A stretch of DNA of 64,000 nucleotides from Diadophis punctatus similis (taxonomy: Eukaryota > Chordata > Lepidosauria > Squamata > Dipsadidae), in assembly GCA_023053685.1 (NCBI GenBank), contig JALIGW010000026.1, positions 5,483,684 to 5,547,683 of the forward strand, read 5' to 3'. Position 1 is the stretch's first letter; the number at the start of each line of letters is the position of its first letter. The notes beneath the pieces are model-generated. The model saw nothing but the letters and a program-made list of their open reading frames with translations. It ran no database searches and was not told the origin of the DNA. This document shows, piece after piece, positions 1 to 11,192 of the stretch. The translations under genes were made by a program, and so were the position numbers.

Positions 1-230
1 CTGTCTTTCTGCTTGGAGTTAGATAAGGGTCCACAGAATGCAAGGGAGGTTGGACTTAATTCATTTGTGGCTACGTAGGGATTCCAGGCTGCTTCCTGTC
101 TTAACTCTGCCCCCCAGTTTCTGCCACTCCTTCTCCTACAGTAGATAAATTATACGCAAAGAAATAAAAGAAGCCAATTCTTTGTCTCAGGATAGCACAG
201 TATCTCCTAACCTCTTTGGGCTTCTTTCAG

Positions 231-380
231 CTGGACAACGAATCTTCGATCATGGATACCATCTTCTTTTTCTCCACCGGCGACCTCTCCCTGATGCCTT
301 TGCGCGATCTCGCGGTGTTCCACAATGGCGACGCCTCCCATCAGTTCGGGTTTACCATCGGGCCGGTTTGCTTCAGCTAA
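231..380 (+). CDS. Last coding exon of a fibrillar-collagen-like gene (COLFI C-propeptide end)
   Basis: A polypyrimidine stretch ending in TTTCAG at 230 is followed by 49 in-frame codons and TAA at 378-380. Third positions are GC-rich, as expected of coding DNA. The peptide starts LDNESSIMDT and ends HQFGFTIGPVCFS. Fibrillar procollagen C-propeptides (COLFI domain) end in the same way: COL1A1 closes in EFGFDVGPVCFL. The preceding LMPLRDLAVF matches the final beta strand (LPIIDVAPLD in COL1A1). An exon of about 48-49 codons is also the usual size of the terminal coding exon in this family. The C in GPVCF is the last conserved COLFI cysteine, which forms an intrachain disulfide. The C-propeptide selects and trimerises procollagen chains in the ER. 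I cannot assign the chain: it is divergent from COL1A1 and COL5A1, and clade C (COL24A1/COL27A1-like) is possible. Upstream exons lie outside the window. Confidence 0.72.
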   Translation: MDNESSIMDTIFFFSTGDLSLMPLRDLAVFHNGDASHQFGFTIGPVCFS

Positions 381-869
381 ACTCACCTTTGAAAGGAGCC
401 CCTGCCCCCCCGCTCCTCCTAGAAGAGAAAGACGAGAAGACTTGCAAGAGGAAAGGATGGAAGAAGATACGGAGAAGACGCATCTGTCCATCAATTCACC
501 CGTTGTTAAAAGCCGCTCCTGTGACTCATGACTGCACAGTACAATTTCCCACACTTCCTTCCGAAGGATGAAGAATATTGTGTTTACAAAGGATGTTATT
601 TTAAGTCCTGTTCTTTTTTTCTTTTTTTCTCTCTCTCTCTATATATATCTGTACAAAAGAGGTTAATTTAAGTAACTAGGAAGAGATGGTTGAGTTACCT
701 TGAGGACGACTATACTCTGCAGAAAGGGGAATTGCAGGAGTGGGGCAGTAACCCCCAAGTGGTACCCTTTGGAAAGCAGCAGTAGGATATTGGAAGAAAG
801 AGCTAGGCTGGATTACTTAACCTACTGTCTTCAGGTGTGACATCTCTATTTTTCTTACCTTGCGCAATG
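381..869. other. Probable 3' UTR and downstream sequence of the collagen-like gene
   Basis: This follows the stop codon. It is partly purine-rich (about 420-480), then has a T/CT run at 610-640. I see no canonical AATAAA here, so the poly(A) site is undetermined. Confidence 0.35.
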
Positions 870-1102
870 AATAGCAATAGCACTTTTCTTATATACCGCT
901 TCATAGTGCTTTACAGCCCTCTCTAAGCGGTTTACAGAGTTCAGCATATTTGCCCCCAACAATCTGGGTCCTCATTTTACCGACCTCGGAAGGATGGAAG
1001 GCTGAGTCAACCTTGAGCCTGGTGAGATTTGAACAGCTGAACTGTTGAACTAGCAGTCAGCCTGCAATGGCTGCATTTAACCACTGCACCACTTCAGCTC
1101 TT
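870..1102 (-). mobile_element. tRNA-derived SINE, minus orientation
   Basis: On the minus strand it reads from a GAGCTGAAGTGGTGCAGTGG head (A-box-like) through a B-box-like region and the TGAGTCAACC / CCCCCAACAATCTGGG middle, ending at the ATAGCAATAGCAC tail. This is the commonest SINE in the window. Confidence 0.85.
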
Positions 1103-1207
1103 ATGAAGACCCTCTGGCTGGCCGTACTGCCAATAATAGATAACCTCACCTCTCCATCTCCATGGATACACCAATAGGAAGAAGATGAGAAGATAGAATA
1201 AGAAGAG

Positions 1208-1406
1208 TTGGAAGGGACCTTAGAAGACCTCAAGCAGGAGATCCTATACCATTTGAGACGGGAAGGATGGGCGGACAGAAGGATGGACGGACAGAAGGGA
1301 GGGAGGGAGGAAGGGAGAGAGACAGAGAGACAGAGGAATAACTAAGTTGGAAGGGACCTTGGACATCTTCAAGTCCAACCCCTTGCTCAAGCAGGAGACC
1401 CTATAC
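1208..1406 (-). mobile_element. CR1 LINE 3'-end fragments
   Basis: There are two partial copies of the CR1 3' terminus on the minus strand (GTTGGAAGGGACCTT, then the AGTCCAACC motif), separated by a GGAC/GGGA purine-rich stretch. The second copy is interrupted at 1407 by a hAT-like element and resumes at 1929. Confidence 0.75.
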
Positions 1407-1928
1407 CAGTGATGGCTAACCTTTTTGGCACCGAATGCCCAAACCGGAACGTGCGTGCATGTCCATGCATGTGCGCGTGCCGTAGCACTGGAAACCTGAA
1501 GACCAGCTGGCCGCTGTGTGCATGCTTGTTTTTTGGACATTTTGGGGGGCGTTTGGGGGGGCATTTTTTGGGCTGAAAACGGCCCAAAAACGGCGTGAAA
1601 ACGGCCCAAAAAAGGACCGGAAGCAGCTGGTTTTTGGCTGTTTTCACGCCGTTTTCCAGCACTTCAGCGCCTGCGAAGACCAGCTGGCTAGTGCATGCAT
1701 TCCTGTTTTTTGGCCTGAAAACAGCCCAAAAAAACTGGCCTGAAAACGGCCCAAAAGTGGCCTGAGAACTGCCCAAAAACCTGCCTGAAAACAGGCTGAA
1801 AAACGGCCCGAAAAAGGCCCGAAAATGACCGGAAACTAGAAGAGCAGCTGACGACAGCGTGCGTGCCCGCAGAGAGGGCTCTGCGTGCCACCTGTGGCAC
1901 GCATGCCATAGGTTGTTCACCATCATGG
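1407..1928. mobile_element. Non-autonomous hAT-like element with perfect 8-bp target duplication
   Basis: The termini are CAGTGATGGCTAACC and the near-complementary GTTCACCATCATGG. It is flanked by CCCTATAC at 1399-1406 and 1929-1936. The interior is a run of imperfect AAAACGGCCCAAAAA repeats with no transposase ORF. It sits inside a CR1 3' end. Confidence 0.85.
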
Positions 1929-1941
1929 CCCTATACCATTT

Positions 1942-2043
1942 TAGACAGGAAGGAAGGAAGGACGTAAAGACAGGAAGGAAGGAAGGAAGGAAGGAAGGAA
2001 GGAAGGAAGGAAGGAAGGAAGGAAGGAAGGAAGGAAGGAAGGA
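1942..2043. repeat. (GAAG)n microsatellite
   Basis: A nearly pure GGAA tract within CR1-derived sequence, pure from about 1974. Confidence 0.95.
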
Positions 2044-2190
2044 ATAACAGAGTTGGAAGGGACCTTGGAGATCTTCTAGCTAGCCCAAACCCTGATCAAG
2101 CAGGAGACCCTACACCATTCCAGACAAATGGCTGTCCAGCCTCTTAAAAAACCTCCTGTGATGGAGCACCCACAACTTCTGGAGGCGAGC
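2044..2190 (-). mobile_element. CR1 LINE 3'-end fragment
   Basis: The minus-strand CR1 terminus begins with the ACAGAGTTGGAAGGGACC motif directly after the (GAAG)n tract and extends to the GGAGCACCCACAACTTCTGG motif. Confidence 0.8.
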
Positions 2191-2549
2191 ATCCGAATGT
2201 TGACCATGTGACTGTTGGATGCTGCGTCAGTTGAACGTGTGAGAACTGGTCGCAAGTCCCCTTTTTTTTTCAGTGCCGGTTTGTAACTTATAATAAAAGA
2301 ATGGCTGTTAAGTCGAGGATTAACTGCAGGCTTGAATATCCTAAGAAGCTCATTCTCAGCACATCCCGTCCGAGGAAAGAGCTGAGTTAGCCGTGAGATT
2401 CCTGTGTTTTTTTTAAACAGCAATTTAATTCTTGGACACCAGAGAGCAATGCAGAGTCAATTTGAGATTTCCAGGCTCAGTTATAGATTGCAGTCAAGGA
2501 TCAAAAGAAGGAATACCATGAAAGTCAAAAGACTACACTATCTATTGCA
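2191..2549. other. Intergenic sequence, no gene seen
   Basis: The part around 2220-2330 resembles decayed TIR-element sequence (AACTTATAA, TAAGTCGAGGATTA). Nothing coding is visible. Confidence 0.3.
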
Positions 2550-3588
<1,039 letters not shown>

Positions 3589-3790
3589 GCAATCTGTTTG
3601 GAGGGGGAAATTGTAACAAATGGAATTTGAAAGGAAAATCATTGTTCTCTTCCCAATCATTAATTGTTGGCAACAGGAAAAAAGAATGGCAAAGAATTGT
3701 TTGCTGATGGCGAGATAGTTTTTCATGCCTCCCTCCCTCTTTCTCCCAGTTCTTTGGCAAGAAAAGAATGTTAAAAGGAAAACAATTTTC

Positions 3791-3930
3791 AGAATAGAGC
3801 TGGAAGGGACCTTGGAGGTCTTCTAGTCTAACCTCCCGCTCAGGCAGGAAACCCTAGACCATTTCCGACAAATGGTTATCCAATCGCTTCTTTAAAACTT
3901 CCAGTGATGGAACACCCACAACTTTTGAAA
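3791..3930 (-). mobile_element. CR1 LINE 3'-end fragment
   Basis: The minus-strand CR1 terminus (GAGCTGGAAGGGACCTTGG onward) runs to the ACACCCACAACTT motif. It then passes into a fragment of the TIR element family at 3931-3990. Confidence 0.8.
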
Positions 3931-4024
3931 GTGCCGTTGTAACTTTGAACGGTCACTAAATGAACTGTTGTAAGTCGAGGTCTGCCTGCATGGAAACCTC
4001 TGTCTTCGAGCACATAAATATAAA

Positions 4025-4416
4025 AAGTCCTCAACTTACATCAGCGACGGTCATTTAGCGACCGTCCGGAGTTATAACTGCACTGAAAAAGGTGACTTAC
4101 GACCGTTTTTCACTTACGACCATTGCAGCATCCCTGTGGCCACATGATCAAAATTCAGATGCTTGGCAACTGACTCATGTTTATGACGGTTGCAGTGTCC
4201 TTCCCCTCTTTTGCGACCTTCCGACAAGCAGAGTCAATGGGGAATCCAGATTCCCTTAACAACCATGTTACTAACTTTAACAAAAACATAATGATTCACT
4301 CAACAGCTGCAGCAAGAAAGGTCGTAGAATGGGGCACACTCGCTTAACAAGTGTCTCACTTAAGCAACATAAATGTTGGGCTCAATTCTGGTCGTAACTC
4401 AAAGGACTACCTGTAC
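4025..4416. mobile_element. Non-autonomous TIR DNA transposon (GGTAGTCCT family)
   Basis: It begins near AAGTCCTCAACTTAC and ends AAAGGACTACCTGTAC, an inverted-repeat terminus. Internal landmarks recur in about a dozen copies in this window: TTTAGCGACCG, TGATCAAAATTC, TTTTGCGACCTTC and GAATC..CTTAACAACC. No transposase frame is present. Confidence 0.75.
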
Positions 4417-4422
4417 CCAGCT

Positions 4423-4570
4423 GCTGTGGCCTAGAGGTAGAGCGCTTGCCTCACAATCAGGAGGTGGTGAGTTCGATCCTAGGTAGAGGCAGATGTAAGG
4501 GTCTCCTGCTTGGGCAGGGGGTTGGACTAGATGACCTGCAAGGTCCCTTCCGACTCTGTTAATCTGTTAA
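4423..4570 (+). mobile_element. tRNA-headed SINE with a CR1-type tail
   Basis: The head has an A-box-like TGGCCTAGAGGTAGAGC and a B-box-like GAGTTCGATCC. It is joined, after AGGTAGAGGCAGATGTAA, to a CR1 3' end (GTTGGACTAGATGACCT, TCCCTTCC) and a short TTAATCTGTTAA tail. It shares its head with the element at 48237 but has a different tail. Confidence 0.8.
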
Positions 4571-4867
4571 CTGTACCGTTTGCACACTAACATTTCCTGT
4601 CTCTTCACAGTCGCCGCTGATAGCAGGCGGTTGGCACATCTGCAACACTCGCAACGCACTCACGCGCCTAGTTGTGTTGCTTGCCCGTAAGGAAGCAGCT
4701 GCACACAGATCTTCTTGGGACATTGTGGCATAAAACTGGTTGCGTTCTCCACCCTTCTAATTCAAGGTTGCGAATATCTTAATTGCAAAGGGGAGTAGTT
4801 TATTGTCAGTAAACGCGGGGTTTGCCTCCTCCTCGGGTCTAACCCGTTGTGCTGCTGGTTTTGTTGC

Positions 4868-5175
4868 AAGTTGTGGGAGCTTCATCCCTGGAAGCTTTCG
4901 AGAAGAGACCGGACTGCCATCTGTCAGAAATGGTGTTAGGGTCTCCTGCTTGAGAGAGGGGTTGGACTAGATGACCTACAAGGTCCCTTCCAACTCTGTT
5001 GTTCTGACTGTTCAGGAAGTGTTCAACCCACCACTTTATTCCTCTAGCAATTTCTCTGTGGTGGCTCTGTTCTCGGAGAAAAGAGACTTACTCTTTTTCT
5101 CTCACAAACCTTTTTCTTGGGTAGGGGGTTGGACTAGATGACCTACAAGGTCCCTTCCAACTCTGTTACTCTGTA
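4868..5175 (+). repeat. Block A of a tandem duplication built on CR1 tails
   Basis: A CR1 3' end (GAAGCTTTCGAG to CCAACTCTGTT), then a spacer with CTCTGTGGTGGCTCTGTT and GGAGAAAAGA, then a second short CR1 tail at 5120-5175. The same order recurs at 5440-5745. Confidence 0.75.
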
Positions 5176-5439
5176 TTCTGTCGCTACACCAATGGACTTT
5201 CTACAAACATATCGGTATAATGGCGACAAATTGCTGCTTTTCTTCTTAGTCTTCATGGACAGTTGGAAAGAGAACCACCAGGTGCTCTCCAAAATCTTGC
5301 ACAATCTCTCTAGCGGGAACCAAGGACACGCTGGACAGACAAATAGACAAAGGTCACCAGCTTATCTCCTCTTGGGGAAGAAGGGCGTCCTCTGAGTGTA
5401 TCTGCTCTTCTTCTACAACCAAGCCATGACTTTTCAGAT

Positions 5440-5745
5440 TCTGACTGGGGAAGCTTTCGAGCAGAGACCCGACTGCCCTCTTTCAGAAACGGTGTAGGCA
5501 GGGTCTCCAACTTGGGCAGGGGGTTGGACTAGAAGACCTCCAAAGGTCCCTTCCAACTCTTCATCATTCCGACTATTCAGGAAGTGGTCATCCCGCCACA
5601 TTCTTCCTGGAGCAACTTCTCCGTGGTGGCTCTGTTTCTTGGAGAAAAGAAACTTATTATTTTTCTTTCACAAACTTTGTTTTCTTATGCAGGGGGTTGG
5701 ACTAGATGACCTACAAGGTCCCTTCCAACGCTGTTATTCCGTTCT
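5440..5745 (+). repeat. Block B of the CR1-tail tandem duplication
   Basis: It repeats block A with an offset of about 559 bp: GAAGCTTTCGAGCAGAGACC, a CR1 tail, TATTCAGGAAGTGG, CTCCGTGGTGGCTCTGTTTC, CTTTCACAAAC, and a second CR1 tail. Confidence 0.75.
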
Positions 5746-6015
5746 CTTCAGTTAGCTGAGGGTGCCAAGTCGGCAAGGATGACCCTCTCGACTTTTATCT
5801 GTTCCCTCGGGGTGACAGGAGAGTGGTGAAAGCAATCACCCGCGTCCCTTTTAGAGTCTCAAAGAACGCCTCTTCCTTCGCCAATAAACCCGCAATTTCA
5901 AATTGCCGTCTTGGCTTCCGTTCCTCTTTGATTCTCGCCAAGCTCCTCCAAAGAGTCCCAGTCTCTCTCTCTCTCTCTTAGAATAATTAGAAGGTTCGGG
6001 CTCGAAAGATGCACG

Positions 6016-6455
6016 CAGGGGTGGGCTTCAAAATTTTTAGCAAGGGGTTCTCTGCCCGGTTGCTGGATGGGCGTGGTCATGGTGGGCGTGGCCTAGTCAG
6101 CCTCATGCACCACGGTGGGGGGAGGAGCGTTTTTGCCCTCCCTAGACTCCGAGGGCTTTACTCAAGCCTCCGGGAGTGCGAAAACGGCCTCCCCAGGCTC
6201 CGGAGGCCCTCTGGAGGCCGAAACAGGCCTGTTTCTGGTCTTCCTGAACTTCCGGTAGGCCCATTTTTCGCCCTCCCCGAGCCTCCGCGCGCGCCCTGCA
6301 CTTACCTGCATCCAAAACGGGCCGCGTGGGGTCTCCTGGGAGGGGCGGGGTGGGCGGGGCCAGCCAGGAGTGGGATTTGGGGGTTCTCCGAACTGCACGG
6401 AACCTTAGCTAGAGGTTCTTCCGAACCCCTGCAGACCCCCAGCAGGCCACCCCTG
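6016..6455. mobile_element. Non-autonomous hAT-like element, GTGGGCTTCAAAAT family, copy 1
   Basis: The termini are CAGGGGTGGGCTTC and GGCCACCCCTG. The flanks are GATGCACG (6008-6015) and GATGCACA (6456-6463), an 8-bp target duplication with one mismatch. The 440-bp interior is GC-rich and non-coding. Related copies are at 21872 and 27498. Confidence 0.88.
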
Positions 6456-6861
6456 GATGCACACCTCCCCATCTGTGCTTCAAAGAAATGGGATTTATTT
6501 GCTTCCCGCCCCTCTCTCTTCGCCAAGAGTGCAAAGGAAACGGCTGTAGTTCGATTCCAGCTCATCTGAACCAACCCGGAAGTATTGTTTGGGGAGACGT
6601 GCTTCAACAGGAGGAGGAGAAGGAGGAAGGAACAATCTCAGCCAAAGCTGGCAAAAAATCTCCAGCCTGTTTCTTGCCTTCGCTTGCCAAGCCAAACAAG
6701 GATGAAGCGAATAAACAGGAGAGCTTTGTGTACAAGACAGCTTGCATGGGCTACGCTGCTTCTCGCCCAGGGAGTTGAGATGGGTGGAGGGGGGGGTAAA
6801 CACAGCACCGGAGCAAAAACAAACTGCCTTTAGGTTAATCCTCAAAATATATTGTGGTTTC

Positions 6862-6985
6862 TCTTTCTCTCTCTCTCCCTCCCTCCCTCCCTCCCTCTCT
6901 ATGTATGTATGTATGTATGTATGTATGTATGTATGTATGTATGTGTATGCATGCATGCATGCATCCATCATCTATCATCTCTATC

Positions 6986-7083
<98 letters not shown>

Positions 7084-7105
7084 CTCTTATCTATCTATCT
7101 ATCTC

Positions 7106-7194
<89 letters not shown>

Positions 7195-7547
7195 ATCTAC
7201 CCACCATCCATCCATCCATCTTCTACGGTATCTACCTACCTACCTATCCACCCACCCACCCTCCTCTCTCTCTCTCTCTCATCTATCTATCTGTCCTTCT
7301 CTTTTCTTCCCTTTTATTTCTTTTCTTCCTTTTCTTTTGTCCTGTATTCTCGTCTTTTCTCTTTTTCTTCCGTTTTATCTTCTCCCTTCTTTCTTCTCTT
7401 CTCCCTTACTTTTTCTTCTCTCTTCTTCTTGGGTCCTTTCTTTTCTCTCTTCTCTTTTTCTTCCATCTATTTTCTCCTTTCCTTCTGTCCTACCTCTTCT
7501 TTTCCCTCTTCTCTCTCTTCCTTATTCTCTTCTCTCCCACTCCCCTA
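6862..7547. repeat. Compound microsatellite: (CTCC), (ATGT), (GCAT), (CTAT), then pyrimidine-rich DNA
   Basis: Ordered blocks are (CCCT)n, (TATG)n at about 6900-6945, (GCAT)n, long (CTAT)n at about 6979-7194, (CATC)/(CTAC)/(CCAC) and (CT)n. A T/C-rich tail continues to 7547. Confidence 0.95.
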
Positions 7548-8497
7548 GCCAAGAAGAGTGGGGGAAAAAAAAGAACCCGTTCACTGAAAGAGCCCCCAAA
7601 TCTGCCCCCCCCCAATTCCTCCATCCTTACTCCAAATCTTACCGGATTAAGCCCGTCAACTGTAAGGACTGCACACGGTTAGATCCCTGGGAACGAACCA
7701 CGCTGGTGGGGGAGAGACATGGCTTGGGAAATCGGTCCACTGGAGAACTTTTCTGACCTTTCTTTTACAGATGGTTCGGCCAATGCAGACTCATTCTCCC
7801 CCACTCCATCTCAAACAAAAACACCAGCCTCTATTAAAGTGCTGAGTCAAACCACGGACATTTAATCAGAATTGTTTTCTGCTTTTGAAGACCTCGGGGC
7901 AGTGGTGGGGGTGGTTCCCTTGGGTGGGGAGGGGGGGGGAACGCCAGAGGCAACTGCTATTTTCTAAATGCCTCTTTGGGATGGGCAGGCCTCTTATTTT
8001 ATGGATTTCTGGACAAACATCCCTGTAAAAATAAGTAAATAAAAGCAGAGAAGCAGCAAAAAGGAACCCAGCTGTTCCTTTTTCATGCCAAGGGAATTCT
8101 GAACTCTGGTGCTTAAACTCCTTGGGCTCACCAAGTCAGCAGGTGCAGTGGTTAGATAGCTGGTAGCTATCTAGGTTTCTTGCAAAGGGCTGGGGTTGTT
8201 ATTTACCCAGCAAGCACTATTTATACATCCTTGAAGCAAGCAATTAACCCCAAACCTGCAAAGAGCCAAGGTCACTTCCTACAGTTAGGAACCAGCATTG
8301 TTTGCTGTCTAATTTAATGTCCTGCCTTACATGCAGATTACAGGAAACTCTTTGCATAAAATCCAGATTGGTTCAGCTCTCGAGGGGTTGCAGCGCGCCG
8401 CGGATTTCTGAATTCCGTAGAGTTTCTTGCTCACTCCCAAGTTCAACCTTTTTATTAGTTTATCAAAGCACCGAGTACAAAAAGTATAAAGAGGAAT
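7548..8497. other. Intergenic sequence, no gene seen
   Basis: Mostly unique DNA. There is a G-run at about 7930, and TAGATAGCTGGTAGCTATCTA forms a short hairpin near 8153. No convincing exon is visible. Confidence 0.3.
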
Positions 8498-8825
8498 GGA
8501 CCACAATTGAGTTTGGCCCCATTTTACGATGTTTCCTTGCCTCGGTTGTTAAGTGAATCATTGCAGTTGATAAGTTAGTAACCCGGTTGTTAAGTGAATC
8601 TGGCTTCCCCAATTGCTTGTCAGAAGGTCGCAAAAGGGGATGACGTGACCCTGGGACCCTGCGACCGTCATAAATATGAACCAGTTGCCAAAGGTCTGGA
8701 TTCTGATCACTCAACCACGGGGATGCTGCAATGGTCGTTAAGTGTGAAAAGTGGTCATGAGTCACATTTTCTCAGCGCTGTTGTAACTTTGAACTGTCAC
8801 TGTTATAAGTCAAGGACTACCTATA
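8498..8825. mobile_element. TIR DNA transposon copy (GGTAGTCCT family)
   Basis: It carries the family landmarks GGTTGTTAAGTGAATC, AGAAGGTCGCAAAAGGGG and the terminus TCAAGGACTACCTATAA. Confidence 0.75.
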
Positions 8826-8928
8826 ATACGAAACCTCAGGTTTTTACTTTGATATAATAACGGAGCAACAAACGCATCTAATCGGCGAAACCCAAAATCA
8901 AAGTTTTATGTTTCCCCCCCACATCTTG

Positions 8929-8999
8929 TTGGGTTGCAGAACCGATACCAGACAGTTATAGAGGTCTCTATAACTATCTGGTTCGGTTCTGCAACCCAA
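8929..8999. repeat. Near-perfect inverted repeat at a LINE 5' junction
   Basis: The arms at 8929-8963 and 8966-8999 are separated by 2 nt. They pair except for one mismatch and one single-base indel. The right arm continues directly into the L3-type LINE body. Confidence 0.93.
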
Positions 9000-9548
9000 T
9001 AAGACAGACACAGACTTCAGAGGATAATCAGAACTGCAGAAAAAACAATTGCTACCAACCTGCCTTCCATTGAGGACCTGTATACTGCACGAGTCAAAAA
9101 GAGGGCTGTGAAAATATCTACAGACCCCTCGCATCCTGGACATAAATTATTTCAACTCCTACCCTCAAAACGACGCTATAGAGCACTGCACACCAAGACA
9201 ACTAGACACAAGAACAGTTTTTCCCTGAACGCCATCACTCTGCTAAACAAATAATTCCCTCAACACTGTCAAACTATTCACTAAGGCTGCATTACTATTA
9301 CTATTAGTCTTCTCATTGTTCCTATCACCCATCTCCTCCCACTTATGACTGCATGACTGTAACTTGTTGCTTGTATCCTTACGATTTATATTAACATTGT
9401 TTCCTGATTGCTTATTTGTATCCTATGACAATCATGAAGTGTTTTTTACCTCATGATTCTTGACAAATGTCTCTTTTCTTTTATGTACACTGAGAGCTTA
9501 TGGACCAAAGACAAATTCCTTGTGTGTCCAATCACACTTGGCCAAGAA
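8966..9548 (+). mobile_element. CR1/L3-type LINE, 3' part, + strand
   Basis: This 5'-truncated copy carries decayed ORF2 sequence (GAGGACCTGTATACTGCACG region). Its 3' UTR ends TATGTACACTGAGAGC, then TTCCTTGTGTGTCCAATCAC and CACTTGGCCAA. Shared 3' ends are at 10436 and 34458. An (ATTCT)n tail follows. Confidence 0.85.
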
Positions 9549-9760
9549 AGAATTCCTATTCTATTCTATTCTATTCTATTCTATTCTATTCTATTCTATT
9601 CTATTCTATTCTATTCTATTCTATTCTATTTTCTATTCTTCTATATTTCTATTCTATTCTGTTCTATTCTACTCTTCTATATTCTATATTCTATTCTAAT
9701 TTTCTATTCTACTCTTCTATATACTATATTCTATTCTACTCTACTCTATTCTATTCTATC
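9549..9760. repeat. (ATTCT)n microsatellite at the LINE 3' end
   Basis: A pentanucleotide tract, pure at first and then degenerate. Snake L3/CR1 LINEs are known to carry and seed ATTCT/AATAG repeats. Confidence 0.95.
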
Positions 9761-9778
9761 TCAAGCACAAAGTCCAAA

Positions 9779-10305
9779 AGTGGTTTCCAAGGAGAAACAA
9801 AATTGTGTTCTTTAATCAAACCAGTCTATTTTAACTTTTACTCTCCAATGTTAAAAAAAACACTCCAAACTCTCTAATAAGGCCTAGACTTCGGAGGCCA
9901 GGAGTAAACCATGGCTTGGTTAACCCCAGGTATGTTCAGTATGTAAACACAGCCGTTGCAAGCTTTTGCAAGCTTGCTTGTCCTCCTACGGAAGAGTTAC
10001 CCAAAAGGATAACCATGAATTTAAGAGGATTTGACGTCAAAGGAAGAGGGGAACACACATTTTCAGATCTTTGCTGTATCTTAATCCCACAAAGTTGGAG
10101 AGGGATGAAGGCTCCACCTTGTGTGTTTAGTCTAAACCAAGAACGAACTGCATGTTTTGGTGACACTTTTTTTTTCCAGAAAGGGGCCGAGGCTTCCTGT
10201 TCGAAACATGCATTTTTCTTCTTCTCCGTCTCTTCTTCTGAGTCCATTCTCCTCTCTCCAAAATAGAGAGAGAGATGGGAAGTCAACCGAGTTAGGTTTA
10301 TACCT
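9779..10305. other. Intergenic sequence, no gene seen
   Basis: Unique-looking DNA with two short open frames on opposite strands but no splice-flanked exon or codon bias. A T-run lies at about 10168. Confidence 0.3.
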
Positions 10306-10375
10306 ATAAAGTCCTTGACTTAACAACCATTCATTTAGCGACCGTTTGAAGTTGCAACAGCTCTGACAAAAATGA
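10306..10375. mobile_element. TIR DNA transposon fragment (GGTAGTCCT family)
   Basis: AAAGTCCTTGACTTAACAAC and TTTAGCGACCG mark one end of the family. It is truncated by the following L3 tail. Confidence 0.6.
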
Positions 10376-10435
10376 CTTATGATTTATGATGAATGCATTT
10401 TTATGATTATGATCATGATTTATCACTTATAGCTT

Positions 10436-10506
10436 TTATGTACACTGAGAGCATATGCACCGAAGACAAATTCCTTGTGTGTCCAATCACACTTGGCCAA
10501 TGAAGA
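10436..10506 (+). mobile_element. L3-type LINE 3' end
   Basis: The same terminal sequence as at 9480-9548 (TATGTACACTGAGAGC; GTGTCCAATCACACTTGGCC), followed at once by (ATTCT)n. Confidence 0.85.
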
Positions 10507-11192
10507 ATTCTATTCTATTCTATTCTATTCTATTCTATTCTATTCTATTCTATTCTATTCTATTCTATTCTATTCTATCCTTTAATTCTATTCCTATTCT
10601 ATTCTATCCTATACTATCCTATACTATTCTATTATTCTATTCTATTCTATTCTATTCTATTCTATTCTATTCTATTCTATTCTATTCTATTCTATTCCTT
10701 ATTCTATTCCTTATTCTATTCTATCCTTTCATTCTATTCCTATTCTATTCTATTCTAATTCCATTCCATTCCATTCTATTCCTTATTCTATTCTATCCTA
10801 TCCTATCCCATCCCATCCCATCCCATCCTATACTATATTTTATTTGTTTATTATTTTATTAGTGACATTTATATACCGCCTCACAGTGCAAGCACTCTCT
10901 AAGCAGTTTACACCAGTAAGGAATGTATATTTACATTGCTCCCAACAATCTGGGTCCTCATTTTACCTACCTTGGAAGGATGGAAGGATGAGTCAACCTT
11001 GAGCCGGTGAGATTTGAACAGCTGAACTGCGGATCACAGTCAGCTAAAGTGGCCTGCAGTACCGCACTCTAACCGCTGCGCCACCTCGGCTCTTAATAGA
11101 ATATACTATTCTATTCTATTCTATTCTATTCTATTCTATTCTATTCTATTCTATTCTATCCTTTAATTCAATTCAATTCAATTCAATTCTAA
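10507..11192. repeat. (ATTCT)n tract split by a SINE
   Basis: The microsatellite runs 10507 to about 10849 with CATCC variants, is interrupted by a SINE at 10850-11095, and resumes to 11192 with ATTCA variants. Confidence 0.93.
10850..11095 (-). mobile_element. tRNA-derived SINE, subfamily with (AAAT) tail, minus orientation
   Basis: The minus strand starts GAGCCGAGGTGGCGCAGCGG and ends in a TATATAAATGTCACTAATAA-type tail. This differs from the GCTATTGCTATT tail of the commoner subfamily. It lies within (ATTCT)n. Confidence 0.85.

Noticed and set aside
4423..4500. A genuine tRNA gene
   Set aside because: A- and B-box-like motifs are present, but the cloverleaf is degenerate and the unit is fused to a CR1 tail and repeated elsewhere, so it is a SINE.
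6009..6569. A 186-codon frame
   Set aside because: It spans a hAT-like element with its own target duplication.
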